From an uncultured Cytophagaceae bacterium (GTDB taxonomy: Bacteria > Bacteroidota > Bacteroidia > Cytophagales > Spirosomataceae), in contig CAJCBY010000411.1 in assembly GCA_903960725.1 (NCBI GenBank), forward strand, positions 1-5,071: a stretch of DNA of 5,071 bases, given 5' to 3'. The first letter of the stretch is position 1, and every line of letters starts with the position of its first letter. Below, in pieces: positions 1 to 5,071 of this stretch. The notes under the pieces are model-generated. The model did no database searches. It was not told the DNA's origin and saw nothing but the letters and a program-made list of their open reading frames with translations. The position numbers were made by a program, and so were the translations under genes.

Positions 1-260
1 ATTTATTGGTGTTACGCGGCGAACACGATTCGCGAAGTGCTTGGTTGAAATGGGGTCATAAGCCGAATGCGACAGGGTATGTTATCTATTCTGGTATAGC
101 TCCAGATAAAATGTATACCTCAGTGCAGGTTTTCGGAAGTAATGAATATTATTTCAAATCGATGGATCGAGGCAAGACGTATTATTTCCAAATAGAAGCC
201 TTCAACGAGAACGGAATAGGGGAACGTGGACCCATTATTGAGTCAAAATCAAGCCTTTGA
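1..260 (+). CDS. C-terminal fibronectin-III-like domain of a secreted glycoside hydrolase (probable GH43), 5' end outside window
   Basis: This is the last 85 codons of a gene that begins left of the window; the frame is open from base 3 and no credible start codon is present, so it is partial. The fragment has the pattern of a fibronectin type III-like module: AWLKWGHKPNATGYVIYSG, then IAPDKMYTS, NEYYF, and the closing strand YYFQIEAFNENGIGERG. From memory of the family, the combination of 'GIAPDK.Y', 'NEYYF' and 'YYF.IEAFNENG' is characteristic of the C-terminal end of Bacteroidota family 43 glycosyl hydrolases (arabinofuranosidase/xylosidase type). There the catalytic five-bladed propeller lies upstream and this domain is accessory. 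The catalytic domain is not visible, so enzyme activity is inferred. Its stop codon overlaps the 3' end of the convergent EamA transporter gene by 12 bases. Another FN3-tailed secreted protein remains possible. Confidence 0.6.
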   Translation, partial: LLVLRGEHDSRSAWLKWGHKPNATGYVIYSGIAPDKMYTSVQVFGSNEYYFKSMDRGKTYYFQIEAFNENGIGERGPIIESKSSL

Positions 261-271
261 CCGGTTGATTT
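246..271. repeat. Inverted repeat across the convergent gene ends
   Basis: AAATCAA at 246-252 is exactly complementary to TTGATTT at 265-271, with a 12-base loop; two further C-G pairs (254-255 with 263-264) can form if G253 is bulged. The hairpin contains both stop codons of the convergent pair (minus strand 249-251, plus strand 258-260). It could slow or end transcription on both strands. However, the stem is A/T-rich and has no following U-run, so it is not a standard intrinsic terminator and may be chance. Confidence 0.25.
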
Positions 272-1124
272 CGTATACCCCGATTAGCAAGACGACCATC
301 GCAATGACTTGTGAAAGGTATACTTGTTCGCCATCAAAAACGCCCCAACCCACAGCTACGATGGGGATGATGTAGGTCACAGAACTAGCTACAATGGCAT
401 TCGTCCATTTGATCAACTGGTTAAATAAAACCATCGCGATCGCAGATCCGAAGACACCTAAAGAGCAAGCCGCTAAAAATGGCCACCAGGCTATTTTCTG
501 AGCAAAAAATCCGGTGGAGGCTAATAGAATTAACGACAGAGGACCTATGGCCATGAATATACCTGAGGTAGATGTAAAGGGATTTAATCCAGAAAATTTC
601 GTCTTGATGATGTGCAAATTGATACCATACAAGAAGGTAGCTAACACCACCCAAAGCGCATGGTAATTAAAGTCTAACTGAAAACCTTCTCCACCTACAA
701 TTAGCCCGAAACAACCGGCGATGCCTAGGACTATGCCTAGCATTTGACGCCATTGAAAACCTTGTTTAAACAAAAGAATTCCGACGATCAGTGTAAAAAG
801 TGGCGTAAAGGCATTCAACATTCCAGACAAGGCGGAGGTCAGATGTTTTCCTGCTATGGAAAATAAGATGGCAGGTAGTAGATTTCCAGTCAAACCTGCT
901 AACAAAAAACTCTTCCAATGCTCTTTTTTGACCTCGTGTCGTTGCTTTAAGAATACCGGAATAAAGAAGATGAAAGCTGCAAATATCCGCAGAGCCCCCA
1001 CTTGCGGTGAACTGTAATAGGCTAAACTTTTCTTAACTAAAATGAACGAACTACCCCAAATTAACGATAGCGCGATAAAGGCTAAAATGACGAGTACTAC
1101 GGGGGATTTATGTTTGTTTTCCAT
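249..1124 (-). CDS. DMT-superfamily EamA-type transporter
   Basis: This encodes a 291-residue inner-membrane protein of the drug/metabolite transporter superfamily, the usual length for the two-EamA-repeat, ten-helix members. Hydrophobic stretches can be seen at about residues 8-30, 40-58, 72-92, 97-119, 127-145, 155-172, 183-203, 211-235, 242-262 and 269-286. Family landmarks are SLIWGSSFILVKK (about 20-32) at the start of repeat one, ALRIF (44-48), SGMLNAFTPLFT (about 100-111), and in repeat two NAIVASSVTYIIPIVAVGWG (about 242-261) followed by GE. Such proteins export or exchange amino acids, metabolites or drugs, but the substrate cannot be predicted from sequence. The ATG shares its A with the stop codon of dusB (TAATG), so it is very likely the second gene of a dusB operon and translationally coupled to it. 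Its 3' end overlaps the convergent upstream-edge gene by 12 bases. Confidence 0.93.
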   Translation of the reverse strand: MENKHKSPVVLVILAFIALSLIWGSSFILVKKSLAYYSSPQVGALRIFAAFIFFIPVFLKQRHEVKKEHWKSFLLAGLTGNLLPAILFSIAGKHLTSALSGMLNAFTPLFTLIVGILLFKQGFQWRQMLGIVLGIAGCFGLIVGGEGFQLDFNYHALWVVLATFLYGINLHIIKTKFSGLNPFTSTSGIFMAIGPLSLILLASTGFFAQKIAWWPFLAACSLGVFGSAIAMVLFNQLIKWTNAIVASSVTYIIPIVAVGWGVFDGEQVYLSQVIAMVVLLIGVYEINRSKA

Positions 1125-2119
1125 TAAGCGTGTAAGGGTTCTCCAGCATAATGCGCTGAGATTTCGTTTAGTATGCCTTTGATCTCCTCAAAGTCATAAG
1201 TCGTCACTAAACGGGTTCTGAAAGGTTTGAAATGATCCATCCCGCGGAAGTAATTCGCGTAATGGCGTCTCATTTCAACGATACCACCGTGGTTTCCTTT
1301 CCAACGAATAGAAAAATCCAAGTGGTCTAAGCAAACTTGCAGACGTTGTTGTAGGGTAGGAGGGTCTAAATGTTCTCCTGTGGCTAGATAGTGTTTGATC
1401 TCATTGAAAATCCAAGGATAACCAATCGATGCCCGACCTATCATAATGCCATCCACTTCATAACGATCGCGGTATTCTTTTGCCTTTTCCGGCGAATCGA
1501 TGTCTCCATTTCCGAAAATTGGAATCTTAATCCGGGGGTTTTTCTTCACTTTAGAAATCAATTCCCAGTCCGCAGCACCTTTATACATCTGTACACGCGT
1601 TCTTCCGTGAACGGTAAGTGCCTGTATTCCAATATCTTGAAGACGTTCAGCCACATCTTCGATGTTTTTTGTAGAGTCATCCCAGCCTAAACGAGTTTTA
1701 ACAGTGACAGGTAGGTGGGTGGCATCGACAACAGCTTTGGTCATCGCTACCATTTTGGGAATATCTTGCAATAAAGCGGCTCCAGCGCCTCTACAGGCTA
1801 CTTGTTTCACTGGACAGCCATAATTTATGTCAATTAAATCAGGTCCTGCCTTCGTAGCAATTTCCGTACAAGACGCCATCGTTTCGATAGAACTGCCAAA
1901 AAGTTGGATCCCGATCGGACGTTCGTATTCAAAAATATCGAGTTTTTGAACGCTTTTTGCCGCATCGCGAATCAGTCCTTCAGAGGAAATAAATTCAGTA
2001 TACATCAAATCAGCGCCGTTTGCCTTGCAGACCGCACGGAAGGGTGGATCCGAGACGTCCTCCATAGGGGCTAAAAGCAATGGGAATGAGCCTAGCTCGA
2101 TGTTACCTATCTTTACCAT
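1124..2119 (-). CDS. dusB: tRNA-dihydrouridine synthase (DusB family)
   Basis: This encodes a 331-residue FMN-dependent, NADPH-using flavoenzyme that reduces specific uridines in the tRNA D-loop to dihydrouridine in the cytoplasm. The TIM-barrel signatures are all present: LLAPMEDVSD (about 14-23) at the FMN site, IQLFG (71-75), DINYGCPVKQV (97-107) with the expected catalytic Cys102, VKTRLGWDD (140-148) with the FMN/tRNA-contacting lysine, TVHGRTRVQMYKGAADW (about 169-185), IFGNGDI (201-207) and GIMIGRASIGYPWIF (224-238). A C-terminal helical tRNA-recognition region follows. The start chosen is the ATG at 2117-2119, which gives MVKIGNIELG as in relatives. The frame stays open to an ATG at 2173, but that start adds 18 residues with no family counterpart and would overlap the divergent CPBP gene. 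The assignment to DusB rather than another Dus subfamily rests on the 'DIN.GCPVK' motif and length. Confidence 0.95.
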   Translation of the reverse strand: MVKIGNIELGSFPLLLAPMEDVSDPPFRAVCKANGADLMYTEFISSEGLIRDAAKSVQKLDIFEYERPIGIQLFGSSIETMASCTEIATKAGPDLIDINYGCPVKQVACRGAGAALLQDIPKMVAMTKAVVDATHLPVTVKTRLGWDDSTKNIEDVAERLQDIGIQALTVHGRTRVQMYKGAADWELISKVKKNPRIKIPIFGNGDIDSPEKAKEYRDRYEVDGIMIGRASIGYPWIFNEIKHYLATGEHLDPPTLQQRLQVCLDHLDFSIRWKGNHGGIVEMRRHYANYFRGMDHFKPFRTRLVTTYDFEEIKGILNEISAHYAGEPLHA

Positions 2120-2134
2120 TCTGATTAAAAATTC

Positions 2135-2146
2135 CGTAAATTTACG
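2135..2146. promoter_or_regulatory. Palindromic candidate bidirectional promoter between dusB and CPBP gene
   Basis: CGTAAATTTACG is a perfect 12-base palindrome in the 33-base gap between two divergent genes. Its core TAAATTTA (2137-2144) matches 7 of 8 positions of the Bacteroidota -7 element TAnnTTTG and reads identically on both strands. A -33-like TTTA lies at 2112-2115 for the plus strand (21-base spacer). ATTG lies at 2164-2167 on the minus strand (19-base spacer). If used, transcription would start about 5 bases before the CPBP ATG and about 14 bases before the dusB ATG. The palindrome could instead be a regulator's operator; only its position and consensus match argue for a promoter. 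Confidence 0.5.
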
Positions 2147-2152
2147 AGCATT

Positions 2153-3103
2153 ATGGTAGATAACAATTTTCAAGGCCCCGAACGTTACCTCGGTTTGCTG
2201 TCTAAAATTCTAATATTATTCGGATTTTTCCTTTTAGGAGGCTTTATCGGCCAATTTATTGGTTTATTATCCGTCGTTTTAATTGTTGGATTTCCCACTC
2301 AGGATGTAAATCAATTCCAAAAATCGGTCTTGGATTTTATGGCTCATCCCCAAAACTACGACGGAGCCTTCCGAGCGATGATGGCGATGCAGTGGTTTTC
2401 GGCTCTTTTTACCTTCGTTGCGAGTTCATGGGCTTATTTGCGTTGGTCAGAAAAGCGTGATTTAAATTCCCTTTCCACTAATCCCAGCCCAGATTACCGC
2501 ATCTTTTTGTGGTCGATCATCACAATATTAGTAGGCATGCCGCTGCTTGAATTTATAATTCAATGGAACCAATCCTTGGTTTTGCCTGCCGGATTTGAGG
2601 AGACGGAAAGGTGGATGCGTGCTTCGGAAACCCAGCTTGCAGAATTGACAAAGTTTTTAGTCAATTTCCAAAGTCCTGCTGATTTTGTAATTGGTTTAGC
2701 TGTCATTGCAGGATTAGCTGCTTTAGGAGAGGAATTGTTTTTTAGAGGTGTAGTACAGAATTTGTTAGAACGCTACGTAGGTAATCATCATGTAGCTATT
2801 TGGGCTTCAGCTGCGATATTTAGCTTTATACATTTTCAGTTTTTTGGCTTTTTCCCGCGCTTGTTGTTAGGTGCATTTTTTGGTTATTTATACGTTTGGA
2901 ATCGAAATATTTGGATTCCCATCATCGCGCACTTCTTTAACAATGGATGGGCGTTAACGATGCAATATATGTACCAGCAGAAGCAAATTACGGTGGATCC
3001 AGAGAAATTGGGTGAAATTACACCTTGGTGGTCAGTGGTGATTTCTTTGGCTTTAGTCGTGTTTTACATTCGTAGACTGCATAGCTTTCAATTAGAAAAA
3101 TAA
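2153..3103 (+). CDS. CPBP family intramembrane glutamic protease (Rce1/Abi type)
   Basis: This encodes a 316-residue multi-pass membrane protein with all conserved CPBP (Rce1/Abi, type II CAAX protease-like) motifs. Motif 1 is EELFFR (Glu193, Glu194, Arg198), motif 2 is FSFIH (Phe223 to His227), and motif 3 is HFFNN (His260 to Asn264). Hydrophobic segments lie at about 17-46, 80-97, 116-136, 178-192, 213-230, 232-248, 252-270 and 291-306, so the active-site residues sit in the C-terminal membrane core as in the family. Intact motifs suggest an active protease. Known relatives cleave prenylated proteins, process peptides or anti-sigma factors, or give bacteriocin self-immunity; this one's substrate is unknown. 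The loop at about 138-170 is polar and predicted to lie outside the membrane. cdsA begins five bases after its stop, so the two genes are almost certainly co-transcribed, probably from the palindromic site just upstream. The start is the only well-placed ATG. Confidence 0.92.
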   Translation: MVDNNFQGPERYLGLLSKILILFGFFLLGGFIGQFIGLLSVVLIVGFPTQDVNQFQKSVLDFMAHPQNYDGAFRAMMAMQWFSALFTFVASSWAYLRWSEKRDLNSLSTNPSPDYRIFLWSIITILVGMPLLEFIIQWNQSLVLPAGFEETERWMRASETQLAELTKFLVNFQSPADFVIGLAVIAGLAALGEELFFRGVVQNLLERYVGNHHVAIWASAAIFSFIHFQFFGFFPRLLLGAFFGYLYVWNRNIWIPIIAHFFNNGWALTMQYMYQQKQITVDPEKLGEITPWWSVVISLALVVFYIRRLHSFQLEK

Positions 3104-3108
3104 GGATT

Positions 3109-3954
3109 ATGGGATTAAGAGATAGGTCTAATTTACAGCAACGCGTAATAGCAGCTATTATAGCTGTACCGTTTTTGCTTTTCTGCGTGCTGTTTAGTGA
3201 CTATACTTTTCTGGGCCTTTTCTTATTAATAGGAGCGGCTGCACAGCTAGAATTCTATAAATTAGTGGGAAGCATTAGTGATAATTTACCCTTGACATTT
3301 TACGGAACCTTTTGCGGCGTAGTGCTTCATTTGTTAACTTTTTTTATTGAGAAAGGGGAGATTGCCTATTCAAACTACTATATTCTTTCTCCGTTATTAG
3401 CGTTAATTTTCTTCATTAAGTTGTACAATGCGAAAGACGAAAAGCCCTTCAAAAACATCGCCTATACCTTCTTAGGCATTATTTATGTCGCTCTTCCCTT
3501 TGCTCTATTAACGGTTTTAGCCTTTCTGAAAAACGAAACATATGATCCTCAAGTCATCTTAGGTTGTCTTTTCCTTTTGTGGGCGAGTGATTCAGGAGCG
3601 TATTTTGCCGGAACGAAATTTGGCAAGACGAAACTCTTCGAACGCGTCTCACCTAAGAAATCTTGGGAAGGAAGTATCGGTGGATTGATCGCAGCGATGA
3701 TTGTGGCCTATGTACTTTCGATTTATTATACGAGTTATGAGTCTTGGCAATGGTTTGGAATCGGAATTATCATTGTGGTGGCGGGTACTTACGGTGATCT
3801 AGTCGAATCATTATTCAAGCGAAGTATCAATATAAAAGACTCAGCAGACACGATTCCGGGTCATGGTGGATTTTTAGATCGTTTTGATGGCTTGTTGTTA
3901 TCGATTCCATTTATCATTACATTTTTGAAGTTATTTCCAAGCGCGAAGCTTTAA
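3109..3954 (+). CDS. cdsA: Phosphatidate cytidylyltransferase (CDP-diglyceride synthase)
   Basis: CdsA is the inner-membrane enzyme that turns phosphatidic acid plus CTP into CDP-diacylglycerol and pyrophosphate, the branch point for phosphatidylethanolamine, phosphatidylglycerol and cardiolipin synthesis; it is normally essential. The 281-residue product is of usual length and is largely hydrophobic. Decisive evidence is the complete family signature at about residues 234-260: SLFKR, then KDSAD, PGHGG and LDRFD. Upstream, the conserved block WASDSGAYFAGTKFGK (158-173) and SPKKSWEGSIGG (181-192) carries the residues associated with metal and CTP binding. The ATG lies five bases after the CPBP stop in an A-rich context; AAGGATT precedes it, but the AGG is only three bases from the ATG, too close for a normal Shine-Dalgarno site. 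It is the second gene of the CPBP-cdsA pair. Assignment is secure. Confidence 0.97.
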   Translation: MGLRDRSNLQQRVIAAIIAVPFLLFCVLFSDYTFLGLFLLIGAAAQLEFYKLVGSISDNLPLTFYGTFCGVVLHLLTFFIEKGEIAYSNYYILSPLLALIFFIKLYNAKDEKPFKNIAYTFLGIIYVALPFALLTVLAFLKNETYDPQVILGCLFLLWASDSGAYFAGTKFGKTKLFERVSPKKSWEGSIGGLIAAMIVAYVLSIYYTSYESWQWFGIGIIIVVAGTYGDLVESLFKRSINIKDSADTIPGHGGFLDRFDGLLLSIPFIITFLKLFPSAKL

Positions 3955-3974
3955 CACGCTTTAACAGCATCGAA

Positions 3975-3982
3975 TACATTTT
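3975..3982 (+). promoter_or_regulatory. Weak candidate -7 element upstream of the secreted-protein gene
   Basis: TACATTTT matches 7 of 8 positions of the Bacteroidota -7 consensus TAnnTTTG. A -33-like TTTA occurs at 3950-3953, 21 bases upstream and overlapping the cdsA stop codon. Transcription would start near 3985-3988, leaving a leader of about 13-16 bases before the ATG at 4001. A second near-match, TAATTTCG at 3988-3995, is too close to the ATG to be preferred. In A/T-rich DNA such matches are common, so read-through from cdsA is an equal possibility. Confidence 0.25.
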
Positions 3983-4000
3983 TTGTTTAATTTCGGCTTT

Positions 4001-4723
4001 ATGAAAAAACGATTGGCTGTTCGTGTTTTGGGTGTCTTGGCATTTTGCCTTCTCTCCTTAACTGTCTTTTCGCAAGGGCAGGACAAAACAGTCTTATTTA
4101 AGGGTCGAGTGGTGGCATCTAGTAATGCAGAATTCCTCCCTTTGGCCTATGTCTTTAATCCTCAAGCTGGTCGTGGCGCTTTAAGTGATAATTTTGGCCA
4201 AGTCGATATGTATGTTTTTCCTGGAGATAGTCTAGTGATTTCTTATATCGGTTATCAAAAAAAATATTACATTGTACCGCGTGATACGGAATTAGTTCAC
4301 CAAGTGATCATTCCAATGGAGGAGATGACTACCATGCTGCGTGAAGTGAAGGTATTCCCGCATTCAAGTGAGGAGGAATTCAAGAAGGCTTTCTTAGCGA
4401 TGGAATTACGTGATGCACAAGAGCGTGAAAACGTAAGAAAAAATCTAGAGCAGTCTAAATTAAACGTATTTGCTTTGCAAGCAGGCATGGGGGCATCCTC
4501 GAACTTCCGAAATTTTTCCGATATGATGATTTCGTCTCAGGCGAATAAAAATTTCTTCAACAATCCTACCTTGGCCTTAACGAATCCATTCGCTTGGATA
4601 AATTTCATCAAATCGATTAAGAATGGGGATTTGAAAAAGAAGGATTACAAGAAGGCCTATGAGTTCATGCCTAAGGAGAATTTGAATCGCCAAATGTTCC
4701 TACGTAACCTGAAAACCAATTAG
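4001..4723 (+). CDS. Secreted CarboxypepD_reg-like domain protein of unknown function
   Basis: The product is 240 residues long. Residues 1-24 form a signal peptide: basic MKKR, a hydrophobic core about 8-22, and probable cleavage at VFS before QGQ. Cys16 lies inside the core and lacks a lipobox, so it is not an obvious lipoprotein. Residues about 31-117 look like the beta-sandwich CarboxypepD_reg-like domain: FKGRVV, FLPLAYVFNP, GALSDNFGQVDMYVFPGDSLVISYIGY, and the closing LREVKVFP. In Bacteroidota this module often precedes a TonB-receptor plug and barrel, but here neither follows. Instead there is a charged, probably helical stretch (about 122-155), then a region rich in Phe and Asn and a basic C-terminus (about 210-240). 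It probably resides in the periplasm or at the outer membrane; its function is unknown. The ATG at 4001 is preferred over an in-frame TTG at 3983 because it gives a clean signal peptide. The 3' end overlaps convergent pgeF by 24 bases. Confidence 0.85.
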   Translation: MKKRLAVRVLGVLAFCLLSLTVFSQGQDKTVLFKGRVVASSNAEFLPLAYVFNPQAGRGALSDNFGQVDMYVFPGDSLVISYIGYQKKYYIVPRDTELVHQVIIPMEEMTTMLREVKVFPHSSEEEFKKAFLAMELRDAQERENVRKNLEQSKLNVFALQAGMGASSNFRNFSDMMISSQANKNFFNNPTLALTNPFAWINFIKSIKNGDLKKKDYKKAYEFMPKENLNRQMFLRNLKTN

Positions 4724-5071
4724 GGCCAGCATTCTGCCTGTCAGCCCCTTTTCAGTGCGATGCGAAAAGAAGTCTGCATTGTTTTCCACCGTGCAGTATG
4801 GATCTACCTCCAGTTGTTGAATTCCTAAAGCCTGTAATTGTGCTGCATTCGCCGCTTTCAAATCGACATGCCATTTCGCTCCTTTGCGTGTTTTAAACGC
4901 CTCATCAAACTGGGCTGCGACTTCGTCTCCCACCTCAAAATGCGCCAAACTAATGCAGGGGCCTATGTATGCAAGGATGTCTGACGGATTAGACCCTCGA
5001 TTTTCAATCATGCGTTTAGCTGTTTTTTCAACGATTTTAGCAACTGTCCCTTTCCATCCGGCATGTACCGC
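4700..5071 (-). CDS. pgeF: Peptidoglycan editing factor PgeF (YfiH/laccase-domain family), C-terminal part; 5' end outside window
   Basis: This is the last 123 codons of a gene that starts right of the window; the frame is open through base 5071. Members are roughly 250 residues long, so about half is present. The fragment opens with AVHAGWKGT, the family hallmark, whose His is one of the three metal ligands; the other two (in the QVHG and ADC motifs) lie outside the window. Further family blocks are AYIGPCISLAHFEVGDEV, DPYCTVENNADFFSHR and KGLTGRMLALIG. The family was long called 'polyphenol oxidase/laccase domain' YfiH. E. coli PgeF keeps L-serine from replacing L-alanine in the peptidoglycan stem peptide, and relatives have been reported with purine nucleoside phosphorylase or adenosine deaminase activity. 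An ATG at 5009-5011 lies inside the conserved domain and is not the start. It converges on the secreted-protein gene with a 24-base overlap. Confidence 0.93.
   Translation of the reverse strand, partial: AVHAGWKGTVAKIVEKTAKRMIENRGSNPSDILAYIGPCISLAHFEVGDEVAAQFDEAFKTRKGAKWHVDLKAANAAQLQALGIQQLEVDPYCTVENNADFFSHRTEKGLTGRMLALIGFQVT

Noticed and set aside
421..654. 77-codon minus-strand open frame inside the EamA gene
   Set aside because: It is a different frame of a secure transporter gene and shows no independent signal.
1391..1690. 99-codon open frame on the plus strand inside dusB
   Set aside because: It lies wholly antisense to the well-supported dusB gene, begins without promoter or leader signals, and its translation shows no recognisable family pattern; a shadow frame.
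2120..2173. Longer dusB product starting at the ATG on 2171-2173
   Set aside because: The added 18 residues precede the conserved MVKIGNIELG start, match nothing in the family, and would require transcription to begin inside the divergent CPBP gene.
3948..3966. Tandem repeat GCTTTAACA at 3948-3956 and 3958-3966 across the cdsA stop
   Set aside because: Only two nine-base copies spaced by ten bases; too short to claim an operator, attachment site or slipped duplication with function.
4297..4488. 63-codon minus-strand open frame opposite the secreted-protein gene
   Set aside because: Low-complexity Ser/Arg-rich translation, antisense to a gene with a clear signal peptide and domain; no support of its own.
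4723..4752. Possible intrinsic terminator: GGGC at 4723-4726 pairing with GCCC at 4744-4747, followed by CTTTT
   Set aside because: The outer stem is only four pairs, the inner pairing needs a bulge, the T-run is short, and the site lies inside pgeF coding sequence; too weak to annotate.
1..5071. Search for CRISPR repeats, tRNA or rRNA genes, insertion sequences, phage or defence modules
   Set aside because: Nothing was seen by eye: coding genes leave gaps of at most 46 bases, no long direct or inverted repeats stand out, and no gene resembles a transposase, nuclease or known defence component. CPBP proteins can act in immunity, but the cdsA context favours a housekeeping role.

Overview
The window looks like a compact piece of a Bacteroidota chromosome, most likely from the Cytophagales or a close relative. 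The evidence is indirect. Start codons lack a consistent Shine-Dalgarno sequence and sit behind A/T-rich leaders. The best promoter-like sites resemble the Bacteroidota -7 element TAnnTTTG rather than TATAAT. Two protein types are typical of the phylum: a secreted CarboxypepD_reg-like protein and a glycoside-hydrolase-type FN3 tail. The genus cannot be fixed from the sequence alone.

Seven protein-coding genes fill almost the whole window, two of them cut by its edges. From the left: the 3' end of a plus-strand gene whose product ends in a fibronectin-III-like domain, probably a family 43 glycosyl hydrolase (1-260); a minus-strand pair, dusB (1124-2119) followed by an EamA-family transporter (249-1124), with stop and start codons overlapping as TAATG; a plus-strand pair, a CPBP intramembrane protease (2153-3103) and cdsA (3109-3954); a plus-strand secreted protein with a carboxypeptidase-regulatory-like domain (4001-4723); and the C-terminal half of pgeF on the minus strand (4700-5071). 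No intergenic gap exceeds 50 bases. No tRNA, rRNA, CRISPR array, insertion sequence or attachment site was seen.

The genes are mainly housekeeping: tRNA modification (DusB), the committed CDP-diacylglycerol step of phospholipid synthesis (CdsA), peptidoglycan precursor quality control (PgeF), and membrane or envelope proteins of uncertain substrate (EamA transporter, CPBP protease, CarboxypepD_reg-like protein). CdsA, CPBP, PgeF and the secreted protein share a loose cell-envelope theme, but the sequence does not show that they form one pathway.

The most notable non-coding signal is a perfect 12-base palindrome, CGTAAATTTACG, in the 33-base gap between the divergent dusB and CPBP genes. It contains a near-consensus -7 element on both strands at once, so one site could drive both operons. 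Both convergent gene pairs overlap at their 3' ends, and a small inverted repeat lies across the first overlap. I found no convincing evidence of a new multi-gene system here.
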